Notes: generated by a model not told the origin, from the sequence alone. Shown: positions 1-7,586, counted from the first letter of the stretch. The stretch is 10,089 bases of DNA from [Eubacterium] yurii subsp. margaretiae ATCC 43715 (GCA_000146855.1 GL405246.1:1981937-1992025); one strand, 5' to 3'. Translations and numbers: made by a program.

Positions 1-94
1 TTTTCATAAATAGTTTTAAAAAATAGTATATTATTTGTGAATTTACTATAATTACACTGAAAGAAAATATCCATTTTTTTATTAGATTTTAGTA

Positions 95-214
95 TTATAC
101 TAATCACCATTTATAATGCAATATATTTGAACTTATGGAAATATAATTTTTTGTAGTTTTAAACAACTCATCTTGAATATATTTTGGGGACTATTTAATA
201 GGTTTTTAGTATTA
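95..214 (+). repeat. MITE-like repeat, copy 1
   Basis: A 120-bp AT-rich non-coding element begins with TTATACTAATCACC and ends with GGTTTTTAGTATTA. The reverse complement of the right end (TAATACTAAAAACC) matches the left end at 11 of 14 positions, so the element has imperfect terminal inverted repeats. It aligns from end to end with bases 7467-7586 in the same orientation, and with the reverse complement of 9040-9155. The ends are the best-kept parts and the middle is more diverged. There is no open reading frame, so any movement would depend on a transposase encoded elsewhere. Boundaries are set by the limit of similarity between copies; no clear target-site duplication is visible. Confidence 0.75.
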
Positions 215-235
215 GTATAAGAAAATATAGAAAAT

Positions 236-266
236 AAGGCATGGTGTTATATACTATGCCTTTTTT
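236..266. terminator. Hairpin terminator, probably bidirectional
   Basis: A 12-bp stem (236-247 with 251-262) closes a 3-base TAT loop and is followed by a T run (261-266). Two inner pairs are G-U when read on the plus strand, so the full stem forms best in plus-strand RNA. In minus-strand RNA the 7-bp core AAGGCAT/ATGCCTT remains and is followed by a U-rich stretch, so it could also end the ribonuclease-barstar transcript about 165 bases after barstar. No plus-strand gene lies inside the window; one would have to start to the left. Confidence 0.7.
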
Positions 267-431
267 GAATTCATATAGTAATACTTTTCCAATCTTATAG
301 CTATTCTTAGTTTTACATTGATTGAATTACTTCATGAATAATAAAAGCAATTACTTAAAAGCTAATATAATAATATCTAATCTAAAATATACTAAATTAT
401 ACATTATTAATTAATTTTGTTGAAAATCAAT

Positions 432-722
432 CTACTTCATTTCCAATGTATAATTATCATACTCATGTTCCAAATCTTCAAACAAATCTATTATGGCAGA
501 GCCGTAATCTCCAAGATTTTCAAGCAGTTTTTCAACTCCTTGAATTACTATATGAGTCTTTTCTCTTCTTTCTGTAAGCACATCCCACAAAGCGTCAAGA
601 TTCTTACCGTAGTAAGACGGTAGGTCAAATTTTTCTATAAAATACTTATGAGCCTGTCTCTTAGTCTTCATAAGATTTGCATTTAGAATTATAGTATTCG
701 TGTATTCATTATTCTCAACCAT
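432..722 (-). CDS. Barstar-family ribonuclease inhibitor
   Basis: This 96-residue cytoplasmic protein has no signal peptide and is close in length to barstar (about 90 residues). The diagnostic segment LPSYYGKNLDALWDVLT (residues 34-50) matches barstar's LPEYYGENLDALWDCLT. It keeps the residues that block the barnase active site: Tyr37 (barstar Tyr29), Asp43 (Asp35) and Asp47 (Asp39). An acidic helix around residues 79-87 would carry the counterpart of Glu76. Its ATG overlaps the stop codon of the upstream ribonuclease gene (TAATG), which implies translational coupling, so that inhibitor is made whenever the enzyme is. The inferred role is to protect the producing cell by tight 1:1 binding before the RNase leaves the cell. 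The family and the pairing are both clear. Confidence 0.95.
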   Translation of the reverse strand: MVENNEYTNTIILNANLMKTKRQAHKYFIEKFDLPSYYGKNLDALWDVLTERREKTHIVIQGVEKLLENLGDYGSAIIDLFEDLEHEYDNYTLEMK

Positions 723-1207
723 TAGATATTCTCCTGTCCATATAGCAATGTAAATGTAGCATAATGGTCCTCAGTATAATATACAAGTCCGTCACTTGAA
801 TATACTATACGTTTTGCTCCCCTATGACCGCCATCATAGTCTATATCACATTCATAGTACTGTCTACCTTGCTTATATGGAAGTGTTCTTTCACGATTGG
901 AAAATCTGTCTCCACCTAAACTCTTACCTTTTGCAACTTCCCAGAGATTAGCTTTCTTAGAATCCCAACCTAAGTCTTTTGCCTGAGATTTAGTGATAAA
1001 ATTTGATGGTAGTTTGCCATAAGTGTGGATGTAGAGCGCTACTTCCTCTTTTGAAGAATAGTTTCCGTTTTCTGTTACTGTCTTTTTGTCATCACTTTGA
1101 CTTGTTTTTACATTTACATTTTGCGAAGTTTGATTATTATTAAATATATTTACTCCACCAATTAAAAGCAGAAAAACAAACAATATAGATAAGACTATCT
1201 TTTTCAT
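722..1207 (-). CDS. Secreted barnase-family guanyl-specific ribonuclease
   Basis: The protein has 161 residues. Residues 4-20 form a hydrophobic signal or anchor segment with no lipobox cysteine. A polar Asn/Ser/Lys linker (about 22-50) follows, then a complete barnase domain (about 52-155). The match to barnase is close throughout: YGKLPSNFITKSQAKDLGW, then GKSLGGDRFSNRE, then KRIVYSSD, then DHYATF. The catalytic residues are all present: Lys73 (barnase Lys27), Arg105 (Arg59), Glu119 (Glu73, general base), Arg133 (Arg87) and His148 (His102, general acid). The enzyme should therefore be active and cleave single-stranded RNA after guanosine. The start is supported by an AGGAGAAAG site just upstream. 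Its stop overlaps the start of the barstar gene. The gene lies 173 bp after oppA behind a strong hairpin, and I found no convincing separate promoter, so it may be read from opp. It could serve nutrition or killing of competitors; the sequence does not decide. Confidence 0.95.
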   Translation of the reverse strand: MKKIVLSILFVFLLLIGGVNIFNNNQTSQNVNVKTSQSDDKKTVTENGNYSSKEEVALYIHTYGKLPSNFITKSQAKDLGWDSKKANLWEVAKGKSLGGDRFSNRERTLPYKQGRQYYECDIDYDGGHRGAKRIVYSSDGLVYYTEDHYATFTLLYGQENI

Positions 1208-1224
1208 ATCTTTCTCCTAATATA

Positions 1225-1260
1225 GCAAATGACGACCTGATAATTCAAGCCGTCATCTGC
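1225..1260 (-). promoter_or_regulatory. Long leader hairpin before the ribonuclease gene
   Basis: Bases 1225-1240 pair with 1245-1260 around a 4-base loop, a 16-bp stem with no bulge. Several pairs (for example 1228/1257, 1235/1250 and 1237/1248) are G-U in minus-strand RNA but A/C mismatches in plus-strand RNA. The structure therefore seems to have been kept for the leftward transcript. It ends about 5 bases before the AGGAG ribosome binding site of the ribonuclease. There is no U run on either side, so it is not a standard Rho-independent terminator. It may stabilise or cap a processed RNA, pause transcription after oppA, or limit ribosome access. Which of these applies is inference. Confidence 0.75.
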
Positions 1261-1380
1261 CTTGTATAATAGCAATACTTGCAAAAATAATTCTAACTTC
1301 CCATATAACTACTAAAATAAATGTCATATACTAAGATGATTTATTTTATAAGCTGTCACTATTATCATAGTTTTTTCGTA

Positions 1381-3219
1381 TTATTTTGTAGATTTTACAG
1401 GTTCAGCAGCTGTAAGCTCTATATCGCCCCAAGTAAATTCTGTGTCATACGCAAAGTCATAGTTTTTAACTCTATTGTTTATAGGTACAAAGTCCACTTT
1501 GTTAAGGAAAGGTATGAAAGGTACTTCTTCAAATGCAATTTGTTGGAACTCATAATAGAATGCTTTCATCTTTGTAGCATCCATAGCTTCTTCTGATTCT
1601 ATCTTTTCAAGTATGCTTTGTAACTTTTCAGATGTATATCTTGGATAGTTAGAGTTTGTATTTTTACCATAGAATCCTGACGGATTAGGATCTGATGCAA
1701 GTCCCCATGCTGCTGAATAGCAGTCTATTGCAGGGTCATCATTTTCTATTCTTTCGTAGAAGTTGTTGAACTCTATCAATCTTCCGTCAACCAAAGCTAC
1801 ATCAAGACCTATTTGTTTCCATTGTTGTAGGTAGTATTGTGAAAGTGGTTCAGATATTTCAGAGCCGCTCATCATTGCAAAGTTTATCTTTAGCGCTTGA
1901 CCTTTCTTATCTTCTCTTATGCCGTCACCGTTAGTATCCTTAAATCCAGCTTCATCAAGAAGAGCCTTAGCCTTATCAATGTCATATTTAAAATTAGGTA
2001 TAGTAGGGTTGTAAAGGCTCTTAAATACCGGAGCTATAGGACCTGCAGCAGTAAATCTCAAGCCGTTGTAGAATTTTTCACCTATGCTGTCATTGTCTAT
2101 AGCATAAGCCATAGCTTGTCTTAATTTAGGGTCAGCCATCTTTGCTTCAGGATTTGTTACAACTTCATTCTTTTCCTTATCCCATTTACCAAGTTTGAAT
2201 CCAAGATATGATTCGTACAAGTCTTGTCTTGTAGCAATCTTAATATTGTCAAGCTCTGCATATTGAGGATATGAGTCAGCTTGAGCACTCAATATTATAT
2301 CATATTTGCCTGCTTTTGTAGCAGCGACTTGTTGAGATGGAGGAAGTATTTCCATTTCAAGTTTTTTAACCTTAGGCTCTCCTCTATAGTAGTATTTATT
2401 AGCTTCATATACTATCTTTTCTCCAGGTACTACTGATTTTATTACATAAGGACCGTAAGATAGAGGATTTTTTCTCAAGGCATCAGATTGTACTATCTTA
2501 TCCATTGCTATGCCTTCAAATTGCTTGGCGTTTACAAATTCACTTACGAAAGGTCCTCCCCACAATACCCCGGGAGTCATCTTTGTAAGATGTATCTTCA
2601 TATTCGCATCATCGATTACTTCAAGTCCTGATATCTTGTCAGCCTTGCCATTGTGGTAATCCAAAATACCCTTTATTATGTGTGAATCTTCGCCGAATCT
2701 TATAGAATCTGAAGATTTGATGTAAGTTTTGTTTGCTATTATTTCATATGTCTTTACTATGTCCTTTGTTGTTACAGGTTCACCGTTTGACCATTTGAAC
2801 TTAGGATTTATCTTGTATGTTACTACCTTATTTTCCTTATCAACGCTCATCTTTATAGGTGTCTCATCACTGTCAAGTATTAGCTTGAAGTCAGGATCTG
2901 TAGGGAAGGCTCCTGCCATAGTGTATTTCAAGAAGAAATTATCTACACCACTTGCATATAAAAATGGATGCAAGATTCCCTTGAAAGCTGAGTCTGATAC
3001 AACCCCAACTTTCAATGTGGCATCAGCAACAGCTGTGCCTTCGTTTTCAATTTTAGCCGGATGTTTTTGCTCTATCGCCGATGTAGCAGCAGCAACATCC
3101 TTCTTATCTCCACCTGTTGTATTGCCTCCTGTACTTCCGCCACCTGACGGAGAACCGCAGGCTGCCAAGAGCATACTGACTGCCAATCCCATTGACAGAG
3201 TCTTCAAAAATCTCTTCAT
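1381..3219 (-). CDS. oppA: Oligopeptide-binding lipoprotein OppA (SBP_bac_5 family)
   Basis: This 612-residue extracellular solute-binding protein captures peptides and delivers them to the OppBC channel. Residues 1-20 form a lipoprotein signal peptide (MKRFLKTL, hydrophobic core, LAAC); Cys21 is the predicted lipidated residue. A flexible Gly/Ser/Thr linker follows (22-38). The rest is a family 5 peptide/nickel-binding domain, with recognisable segments such as YKINPKFKWSNGEPVTTKDIV near the N-terminal part and PKLRQAMAYAIDNDSIGEKFYNGL in the middle. Its length fits the roughly 600-residue OppA of lactococcal-type systems. The start is set by an AAAGGAGG site 6 bases upstream. It is the last gene of the opp operon, 82 bp after oppC. 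Peptide specificity cannot be read, and a dipeptide or other oligopeptide ligand remains possible. Confidence 0.95.
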   Translation of the reverse strand: MKRFLKTLSMGLAVSMLLAACGSPSGGGSTGGNTTGGDKKDVAAATSAIEQKHPAKIENEGTAVADATLKVGVVSDSAFKGILHPFLYASGVDNFFLKYTMAGAFPTDPDFKLILDSDETPIKMSVDKENKVVTYKINPKFKWSNGEPVTTKDIVKTYEIIANKTYIKSSDSIRFGEDSHIIKGILDYHNGKADKISGLEVIDDANMKIHLTKMTPGVLWGGPFVSEFVNAKQFEGIAMDKIVQSDALRKNPLSYGPYVIKSVVPGEKIVYEANKYYYRGEPKVKKLEMEILPPSQQVAATKAGKYDIILSAQADSYPQYAELDNIKIATRQDLYESYLGFKLGKWDKEKNEVVTNPEAKMADPKLRQAMAYAIDNDSIGEKFYNGLRFTAAGPIAPVFKSLYNPTIPNFKYDIDKAKALLDEAGFKDTNGDGIREDKKGQALKINFAMMSGSEISEPLSQYYLQQWKQIGLDVALVDGRLIEFNNFYERIENDDPAIDCYSAAWGLASDPNPSGFYGKNTNSNYPRYTSEKLQSILEKIESEEAMDATKMKAFYYEFQQIAFEEVPFIPFLNKVDFVPINNRVKNYDFAYDTEFTWGDIELTAAEPVKSTK

Positions 3220-3243
3220 TTTTTCCTCCTTTTAACTTTCCAA

Positions 3244-3283
3244 AAATATTAATATTTATAATAATTATTGCTTCACAATAATT
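3244..3283 (-). promoter_or_regulatory. Inverted repeats between oppC and oppA
   Basis: The 82-bp gap contains a perfect 8-bp inverted repeat, AATTATTG/CAATAATT (3263-3270 and 3276-3283, 5-base loop). Next to it is a perfect 14-bp palindrome, AAATATTAATATTT (3244-3257). Both are AT-only or nearly so and hence weak as RNA hairpins. They could mark an RNA processing or pausing point that allows more OppA than membrane components, as is common for binding proteins. No good -35/-10 pair is visible, so a separate oppA promoter is not supported. Confidence 0.4.
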
Positions 3284-3301
3284 GATTAACCGTTAAATAT
3301 C

Positions 3302-4240
3302 CTATCCTAATCTTTGTCTTGCATCTGAAGCTCTTCTTAGAGCCTGTCCTATATAGTTGATACTAAGCATCATCAATAGCAGTGTAAGCGCTGCAGGTAG
3401 CCATACATACATCTTGCTTTGGATTATCTCCGGTTTTGAGGCAAGTGATATAAGTGTACCTATCGAAGGTACCGATATAGGTAGACCAAATCCTAGATAT
3501 GAAAGAGCTGTTTCTATGCCGATATTAGCAGCAAGTGTAAGAGTACCGTCCACTATCAATATTGACGAAATATTTGGAAGTATACCTCTTAGCATGATTT
3601 TGATATCACTTGTACCCATAGTCTTAGATGCAGATACATAGTCACGTCTTGACTCTGACAATGCCTTAGACCTTACCAGTCTGGCAGTACCTGTCCAATA
3701 AAACACCGACATTACACCTATAAGAGTAAATACATTATAAGTCTTAGCCATTGAAACAAAAGATATGATTATCATCAATGTAGGTAATACTCCTATAAAG
3801 TCAACCACTCTCATGATGTAAGAGTCTACCTTGCCCCCATAAAAGCCCATGCAAAGTCCTGATATAAGTCCTATAGTTGATGTTATTATAGTTATAGCTA
3901 TACCTATGGTAATAGAGTTTCTAGCTCCTACTATCAAAAGTCCAAGTACGCTTCTACCTCCGGATTCACGACCAAATATATCCCATATGCTTTTAAAAGA
4001 AGGAGGATCATATTTTCTAAATATGTCTACCGTATTTAGAGCTTCTGTATTTATAAACATTGAAGCTATATAGACAAAGGCAAAAAAAGCCAACAAAACA
4101 TATAGCGAAAAACTTGCAAGTTTGTCCTTTTTAAACTCTCTTACTATTACTGCAAAGCCTATAGGATTTTCCCTTTTTTGTATGGCTTCAAGCTCATCCA
4201 ATTTTTTCTCAAGTTCTATTTGTTTTTGATTATTTTCCAT
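3302..4240 (-). CDS. oppC: Oligopeptide ABC transporter permease OppC
   Basis: This is a 312-residue inner-membrane channel subunit that pairs with OppB. Residues 1-40 are a charged cytoplasmic N-terminus (KKLDELEAIQKRENP) as in other OppC proteins. The first membrane helix is about 43-62. An extracellular loop ending GGRSVLGLLIVGARNSI (94-110) is typical of the family. A binding-protein-dependent permease domain with about five further helices follows (about 108-300). The cytoplasmic coupling loop that contacts the ATPases (residues 188-222) carries SESRRDYVSASKTMGTSDIK and RGILPN. The C-terminus LRRASDARQRLG is also family-like. Translation starts after a consensus GGAGGTG site placed around the oppB stop codon, 10 bases away, suggesting coupled translation. 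No defects are seen. Confidence 0.95.
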   Translation of the reverse strand: MENNQKQIELEKKLDELEAIQKRENPIGFAVIVREFKKDKLASFSLYVLLAFFAFVYIASMFINTEALNTVDIFRKYDPPSFKSIWDIFGRESGGRSVLGLLIVGARNSITIGIAITIITSTIGLISGLCMGFYGGKVDSYIMRVVDFIGVLPTLMIIISFVSMAKTYNVFTLIGVMSVFYWTGTARLVRSKALSESRRDYVSASKTMGTSDIKIMLRGILPNISSILIVDGTLTLAANIGIETALSYLGFGLPISVPSIGTLISLASKPEIIQSKMYVWLPAALTLLLMMLSINYIGQALRRASDARQRLG

Positions 4241-4250
4241 CTTGCACCTC

Positions 4251-5213
4251 CTACTCTATTCTTATCCTTGGATCTACTATACTCATGGTAATATCTGACA
4301 ATAATGAGCCAAGTAGAAACAAAAATCCGTATATCAGTATCAGTGCAGTAGCAACTGAATAATCGCGAGAACCTATGGCCTCAAGGAAGAACTTACCCAT
4401 ACCTTGATAGTTGAATATTGACTCAGCAATTACAGATCCGCCAAGCAAGCCTGAAATTTGGAATCCAAAAAATGCTGCTATTGGTAAAAGCGAGTTCCTA
4501 AAGATGTGATGAGTGTATATCTTTCTCATAGGAACACCCTTGCTCTTAGCAGTCTTGACATAGTCTTGAGTCTTGGCATCTATTACTTCGTTTCTAAGAT
4601 ACTGTATCGTACCTACGGAACTTATAATGGCTATACAGGTAGCCGGCATTATCATATGGTGAAGCTTACTCATATAGTAAGCAAATGTCCCTGCTGTAAA
4701 CTGCGAGTCTACCGAGCCTATAGTAGGGAACCAGCCTAATTTGTATCCAAATATAAGTATTGCAAAAAGATACATTACAAACGAAGGCACTGCATAGTTG
4801 ACAAAGTTTAAAAATACAACTATCTTATCAAATCTGCTACCGTTATTTTTTCCTGCAAATATTCCTATAGGAATGGCAAAGGCATACATGATTATAAGTG
4901 CCATAAATGAAAGTGCAAAGCTGTTTACAGCCCTTGGCCCTATGGTAGCAAGCACCGGTAGTTTGTAAGTAAAGCTCTTGCCAAAATCTCCATGCAAGAC
5001 TCCCTTTATCCATCTTATATATTGTACATGCCAAGGATCATAAAACCCTGACTGTCTTCTTATCTCTTCAATAACCTTAGGATCGACACCGCCTCCTACC
5101 TGTCCGGTAAGAGCATCTCCAGGCATCATCTTGGCAAGTATGAATACAAGCAGGCTCAAGATGATAAGCTGAGGTATCATTATAAGCAATCTTCTTAGTA
5201 CCGTCTTCCACAT
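4251..5213 (-). CDS. oppB: Oligopeptide ABC transporter permease OppB
   Basis: This 320-residue permease forms the channel with OppC. It shows the usual plan: an N-terminal helix (about 9-29) followed by MMPGDAL, an extracellular region with GFYDPWHVQYIRWIKGVLHGDFGKSF-like content (57-81), then about five helices between 98 and 307. The ATPase-contacting loop (about 208-243) contains NEVIDAKTQDYVKTAKSKG and RNSLLP. The C-terminus ends SDITMSIVDPRIRIE, which matches the conserved DPR tail of OppB/DppB. The start is supported by a purine-rich GGAAGGGAG site overlapping the end of oppF, only 3 bp upstream. The gene appears intact. Confidence 0.95.
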   Translation of the reverse strand: MWKTVLRRLLIMIPQLIILSLLVFILAKMMPGDALTGQVGGGVDPKVIEEIRRQSGFYDPWHVQYIRWIKGVLHGDFGKSFTYKLPVLATIGPRAVNSFALSFMALIIMYAFAIPIGIFAGKNNGSRFDKIVVFLNFVNYAVPSFVMYLFAILIFGYKLGWFPTIGSVDSQFTAGTFAYYMSKLHHMIMPATCIAIISSVGTIQYLRNEVIDAKTQDYVKTAKSKGVPMRKIYTHHIFRNSLLPIAAFFGFQISGLLGGSVIAESIFNYQGMGKFFLEAIGSRDYSVATALILIYGFLFLLGSLLSDITMSIVDPRIRIE

Positions 5214-5216
5214 AAT

Positions 5217-6152
5217 CTATGCTCCCTTCCTTCCTGCTACAAAGTGTGTATCAGACAATTTTTCAAGCGGATATGCTCTTCCGCTTTCATCATAATACGA
5301 ACTGTAGCTCTCATCAAATTCTTTTTCAACCTTTTCTCTATTTTCTTTGAGTTGTTGTTTTAAAGAAGGATTTATCTGAGGAATGGAAGCTATCAGCCTC
5401 TTAGTATATATATGTCTTGAATCTTTATAAATGTCAGCTCTATTACCTGTTTCTGTAAATCTGCCTCTGTGCATTATATAAATATAGTCACACATGTGTT
5501 TTACCACACCAAGGTCATGTGAGATAAATATATATGAAAGATTGAAATCTTTTTGTATCTTTTTCAAATAGTTAAGTACCTGTGCCTGTACTGATAAGTC
5601 AAGTGCAGATACAGGTTCGTCAGCAATGATTAACTTAGGCTTACAAGCTATGGCTCTTGCCACACCTATTCTTTGTCTTTGACCTCCTGAAAACTCATGA
5701 GGGTATTTAAATATTGAATCTATAGGCATACCTACTATTTCAAGCAATTCACATACCTTTAATTTTTCAGCCTTAGAGTCAAGGTTTTCAAAATTTCTTA
5801 TAGGTTCAGCTATTATGTCCAAAACTCTTTTTCTTGGATCCAAACTTGACATTGAATCTTGGAATATCATCTGTACATCTTGATTGTACTTTATCTTCTT
5901 TCTGATAGCCGACTTAAGAATATTTTGACCATTGAATAATATCTCTCCTGCTGTCGCCTTTTCAAGACCTACTATTGTCTTACCTATGGTAGACTTACCA
6001 CTTCCGGACTCACCAATAAGCCCATAAGTCTTGCCCTGCTCTATAGTCATAGACACTCCGTCCACTGCATAGACGTGGTCTATTATTTTATTGAAAAAAC
6101 CCCCTCTTATAGGATAATGCACCTTGAGGTCTTTTATTTCCAACAAACTCAT
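5217..6152 (-). CDS. oppF: Oligopeptide ABC transporter ATP-binding protein OppF
   Basis: This 311-residue cytoplasmic ATPase is one of the two that power the peptide importer. All ABC motifs are present: Walker A GESGSGKST (47-55), Q-loop Gln98 in MIFQDSMSSLDP, signature FSGGQRQR (154-161), Walker B LIIADEP with catalytic Glu179, D-loop SALD, and switch His212 in ISHDLG. The C-terminal part (about 235-311) is the peptide-transporter extension and ends with AYPLEKLSDTHFVAG, typical of Gram-positive OppF. It contains no cysteine motif. The ATG directly follows the stop codon of oppD (TAGATG), with a GAGGAGAG site upstream. It needs OppD as its partner, and OppD is frameshifted here. Confidence 0.95.
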   Translation of the reverse strand: MSLLEIKDLKVHYPIRGGFFNKIIDHVYAVDGVSMTIEQGKTYGLIGESGSGKSTIGKTIVGLEKATAGEILFNGQNILKSAIRKKIKYNQDVQMIFQDSMSSLDPRKRVLDIIAEPIRNFENLDSKAEKLKVCELLEIVGMPIDSIFKYPHEFSGGQRQRIGVARAIACKPKLIIADEPVSALDLSVQAQVLNYLKKIQKDFNLSYIFISHDLGVVKHMCDYIYIMHRGRFTETGNRADIYKDSRHIYTKRLIASIPQINPSLKQQLKENREKVEKEFDESYSSYYDESGRAYPLEKLSDTHFVAGRKGA

Positions 6153-7153
6153 CTATACGCTCTCCTCTTCAAAATAAAAATCTTTATAGCAAGTACATCT
6201 TACAAAATGCCCCGGACTTACTTCGTGCATTTGAGGATCTTCCTCGTGAGAAGACGCAGCTATATGCGGTATTCTCGGAGCAAATCTGCATCCCTGTCTT
6301 GGTAAGTTTTTAAGTGAAGGGACCATACCTTGTATAACATGAAGATCTTTTTCATCTTCTACATCTATCTGAGGTATAGAATTGAGCAAACTCTTTGTAT
6401 ACGGATGCAACGGATTGTTGAACAGCTCCATGCTGTCTGCAAGCTCCACCACCTGTCCGGCATACATTACAGCTACTCTGTCTGCCATCTGAGCCACTAC
6501 GCCAAGGTCATGAGTAATTAAGATTATTCCTGCTTTTATTTCATTTTGTAAATCTGTAAGCAAATCCAGTATCTGTGCTTGAATAGTAACGTCAAGAGCT
6601 GTAGTGGGCTCATCTGCTATTATCATCTTAGGCTTGCAACTTAGAGCCATGGCTATCATAACTCTTTGACGCATACCGCCTGAGAGTTGATGAGGGAACT
6701 GTCTATATACTCTACTTGGATTTTCTATACCAACCTTTTCCAAGAGTTCTAATACTCTTGCCTTTTTTCTTCCTTAGAAAACTTTGTGTGATAAGTAAGT
6801 GCCTCTTCTATCTGTTCTCCTATCCTTTGCAAGGGGTTAAGAGCAGAAAGAGGATCTTGAAATATCATCCCTATCTTTCCTCCACGGATTTTATTGTACT
6901 CATCCTGATTTAAGGCAAGCAAATTTTGGTCGTCAAAAATTACTTCTCCTGAAACCTTGGTATAGTTAAAATCATGCAAACCCATTATAGTTGTGGCAAG
7001 AGTTGACTTCCCGCAGCCTGACTCCCCCACTATGGCAAGCACTTCGTTGGAATAAAGACTAAGGTTCACATTTTCTATGGCATCATAGTATGTATCCTTA
7101 ATTCTGAAAGCTGTGTGAAGATTTCTCACCTCACATAGAACATTTTTTTCCAT
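6153..7153 (-). pseudogene. oppD: Oligopeptide ABC transporter ATP-binding protein OppD, split by a frameshift
   Basis: Two adjacent reading frames make up one OppD. The first (7153 down to 6749) carries Walker A GESGCGKST and Q-loop FQDPLSALNP and ends EEKRQEY-stop. The second (open from about 6770 down to 6153) carries LSGGMRQR, Walker B IIADEPTTALD, ITHDLG and the C-terminal domain. Adding one A to the six-A run (plus strand T6, 6763-6768) restores EEKKARVLELLEKVG and a normal protein of about 333 residues. The second part has no start codon of its own with a good ribosome site; its only early candidate is TTG at 6741-6743. ATG at 7151-7153 is chosen over the upstream GTG (7160-7162), because that GTG lies inside the AGGTGA ribosome site. 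As read, oppD yields a truncated ATPase lacking signature and Walker B. This may be a real mutation or a sequencing error. The C-terminal domain also lacks two of the four cysteines usual in this family. Confidence 0.9.
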
Positions 7154-7345
7154 ATAATTCACCTATCTTCAAAATTTTACTTATTTTCGTATTTGGTAAA
7201 TAAATTCTACTAATCATAATTCCGCACTGTAACACCGTGCATTTCTATAATATCATATACTTCGTTTTCATAAATGCAATTTTATATTATTATATTTGCA
7301 AATTGTTAAACTCTTGAATGACCTTAAAATTACAATCACTTGGAT

Positions 7346-7374
7346 ATTATACTATAAAAAAATAAATTTTACAA
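7346..7374 (-). promoter_or_regulatory. Putative sigma-A promoter of the opp operon
   Basis: On the minus strand a -35 box TTGTAA (7369-7374) is followed after exactly 17 bases by a perfect -10 box TATAAT (7346-7351). The spacer is T-rich. Transcription should begin near 7339, giving an oppD leader of about 185 bases. Repeat copy 2 ends about 95 bp upstream of the -35 box. It is the best promoter match in this gap. Confidence 0.7.
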
Positions 7375-7466
7375 TAATATAAATATGCTGTTGACTAAAA
7401 TAATGATTCCACTCTGTTTGATTATCTTTAAAAATTATAAAAGCTATTATATTGCCAATATATTAA

Positions 7467-7586
7467 TTATACTAATCACCATTTATAATGTCATATATTT
7501 AAACTTATTGAAATATTATCTTTTTTAAGTTTTCAACAAATCACCATTAATATATTTTTGGAATATTTAATTGGTTTTTAGTATTA
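7467..7586 (+). repeat. MITE-like repeat, copy 2
   Basis: This copy has the same length (120 bp) and orientation as copy 1, and the same ends: TTATACTAATCACC at left and GGTTTTTAGTATTA at right. Its interior aligns with copy 1 almost without gaps (shared words include CATTTATAATG, ATATATTT and AACTTAT). The word AATCACCATT occurs twice inside it, at the left end and near 7540. Similarity to the right end's complement may extend a few bases outward into ATTA-rich flanks. With copy 1 it brackets the opp-ribonuclease-barstar block as direct repeats about 7.3 kb apart. Confidence 0.75.

Larger units (their letters stand above)
1..431. other. Gene-free left end
   Basis: No convincing gene is visible on either strand. 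The stretch holds one copy of the 120-bp inverted-ended repeat (95-214) and a hairpin terminator (236-266). Bases 85-97 resemble the right end of the same repeat (GATTTTAGTATTA) and abut the left end of the intact copy, so the first 94 bases may be the remains of an older copy, but this is weak. Between 270 and 431 I see only AT-rich spacer downstream of the barstar gene. Confidence 0.6.

Noticed and set aside
1225..1260. Rho-independent terminator of the opp operon
   Set aside because: The stem is strong, but no U run follows it on either strand, and it is next to the ribonuclease ribosome site.
1353..1376. Plus-strand terminator ACTAT-TATC-ATAGT followed by T6
   Set aside because: The stem is only five AT-rich pairs and there is no plus-strand gene upstream.
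2729..3235. 168-residue reading frame on the plus strand opposite oppA
   Set aside because: It lies wholly against the oppA coding sequence, has no ribosome site or family features, and its composition mirrors the codons of oppA.
6760..6775. Programmed -1 ribosomal frameshift in oppD, as in dnaX
   Set aside because: The heptamer AAAAAAG is present but not in the required phase: the zero-frame codons are GAA AAA AGG, so tandem slippage would leave mispairing. Six A is also short for efficient transcriptional slippage. A mutation or read error is simpler.
7154..7162. GTG at 7160-7162 as the start of oppD
   Set aside because: This GTG lies within the AGGTGA ribosome binding site of the ATG at 7151-7153.
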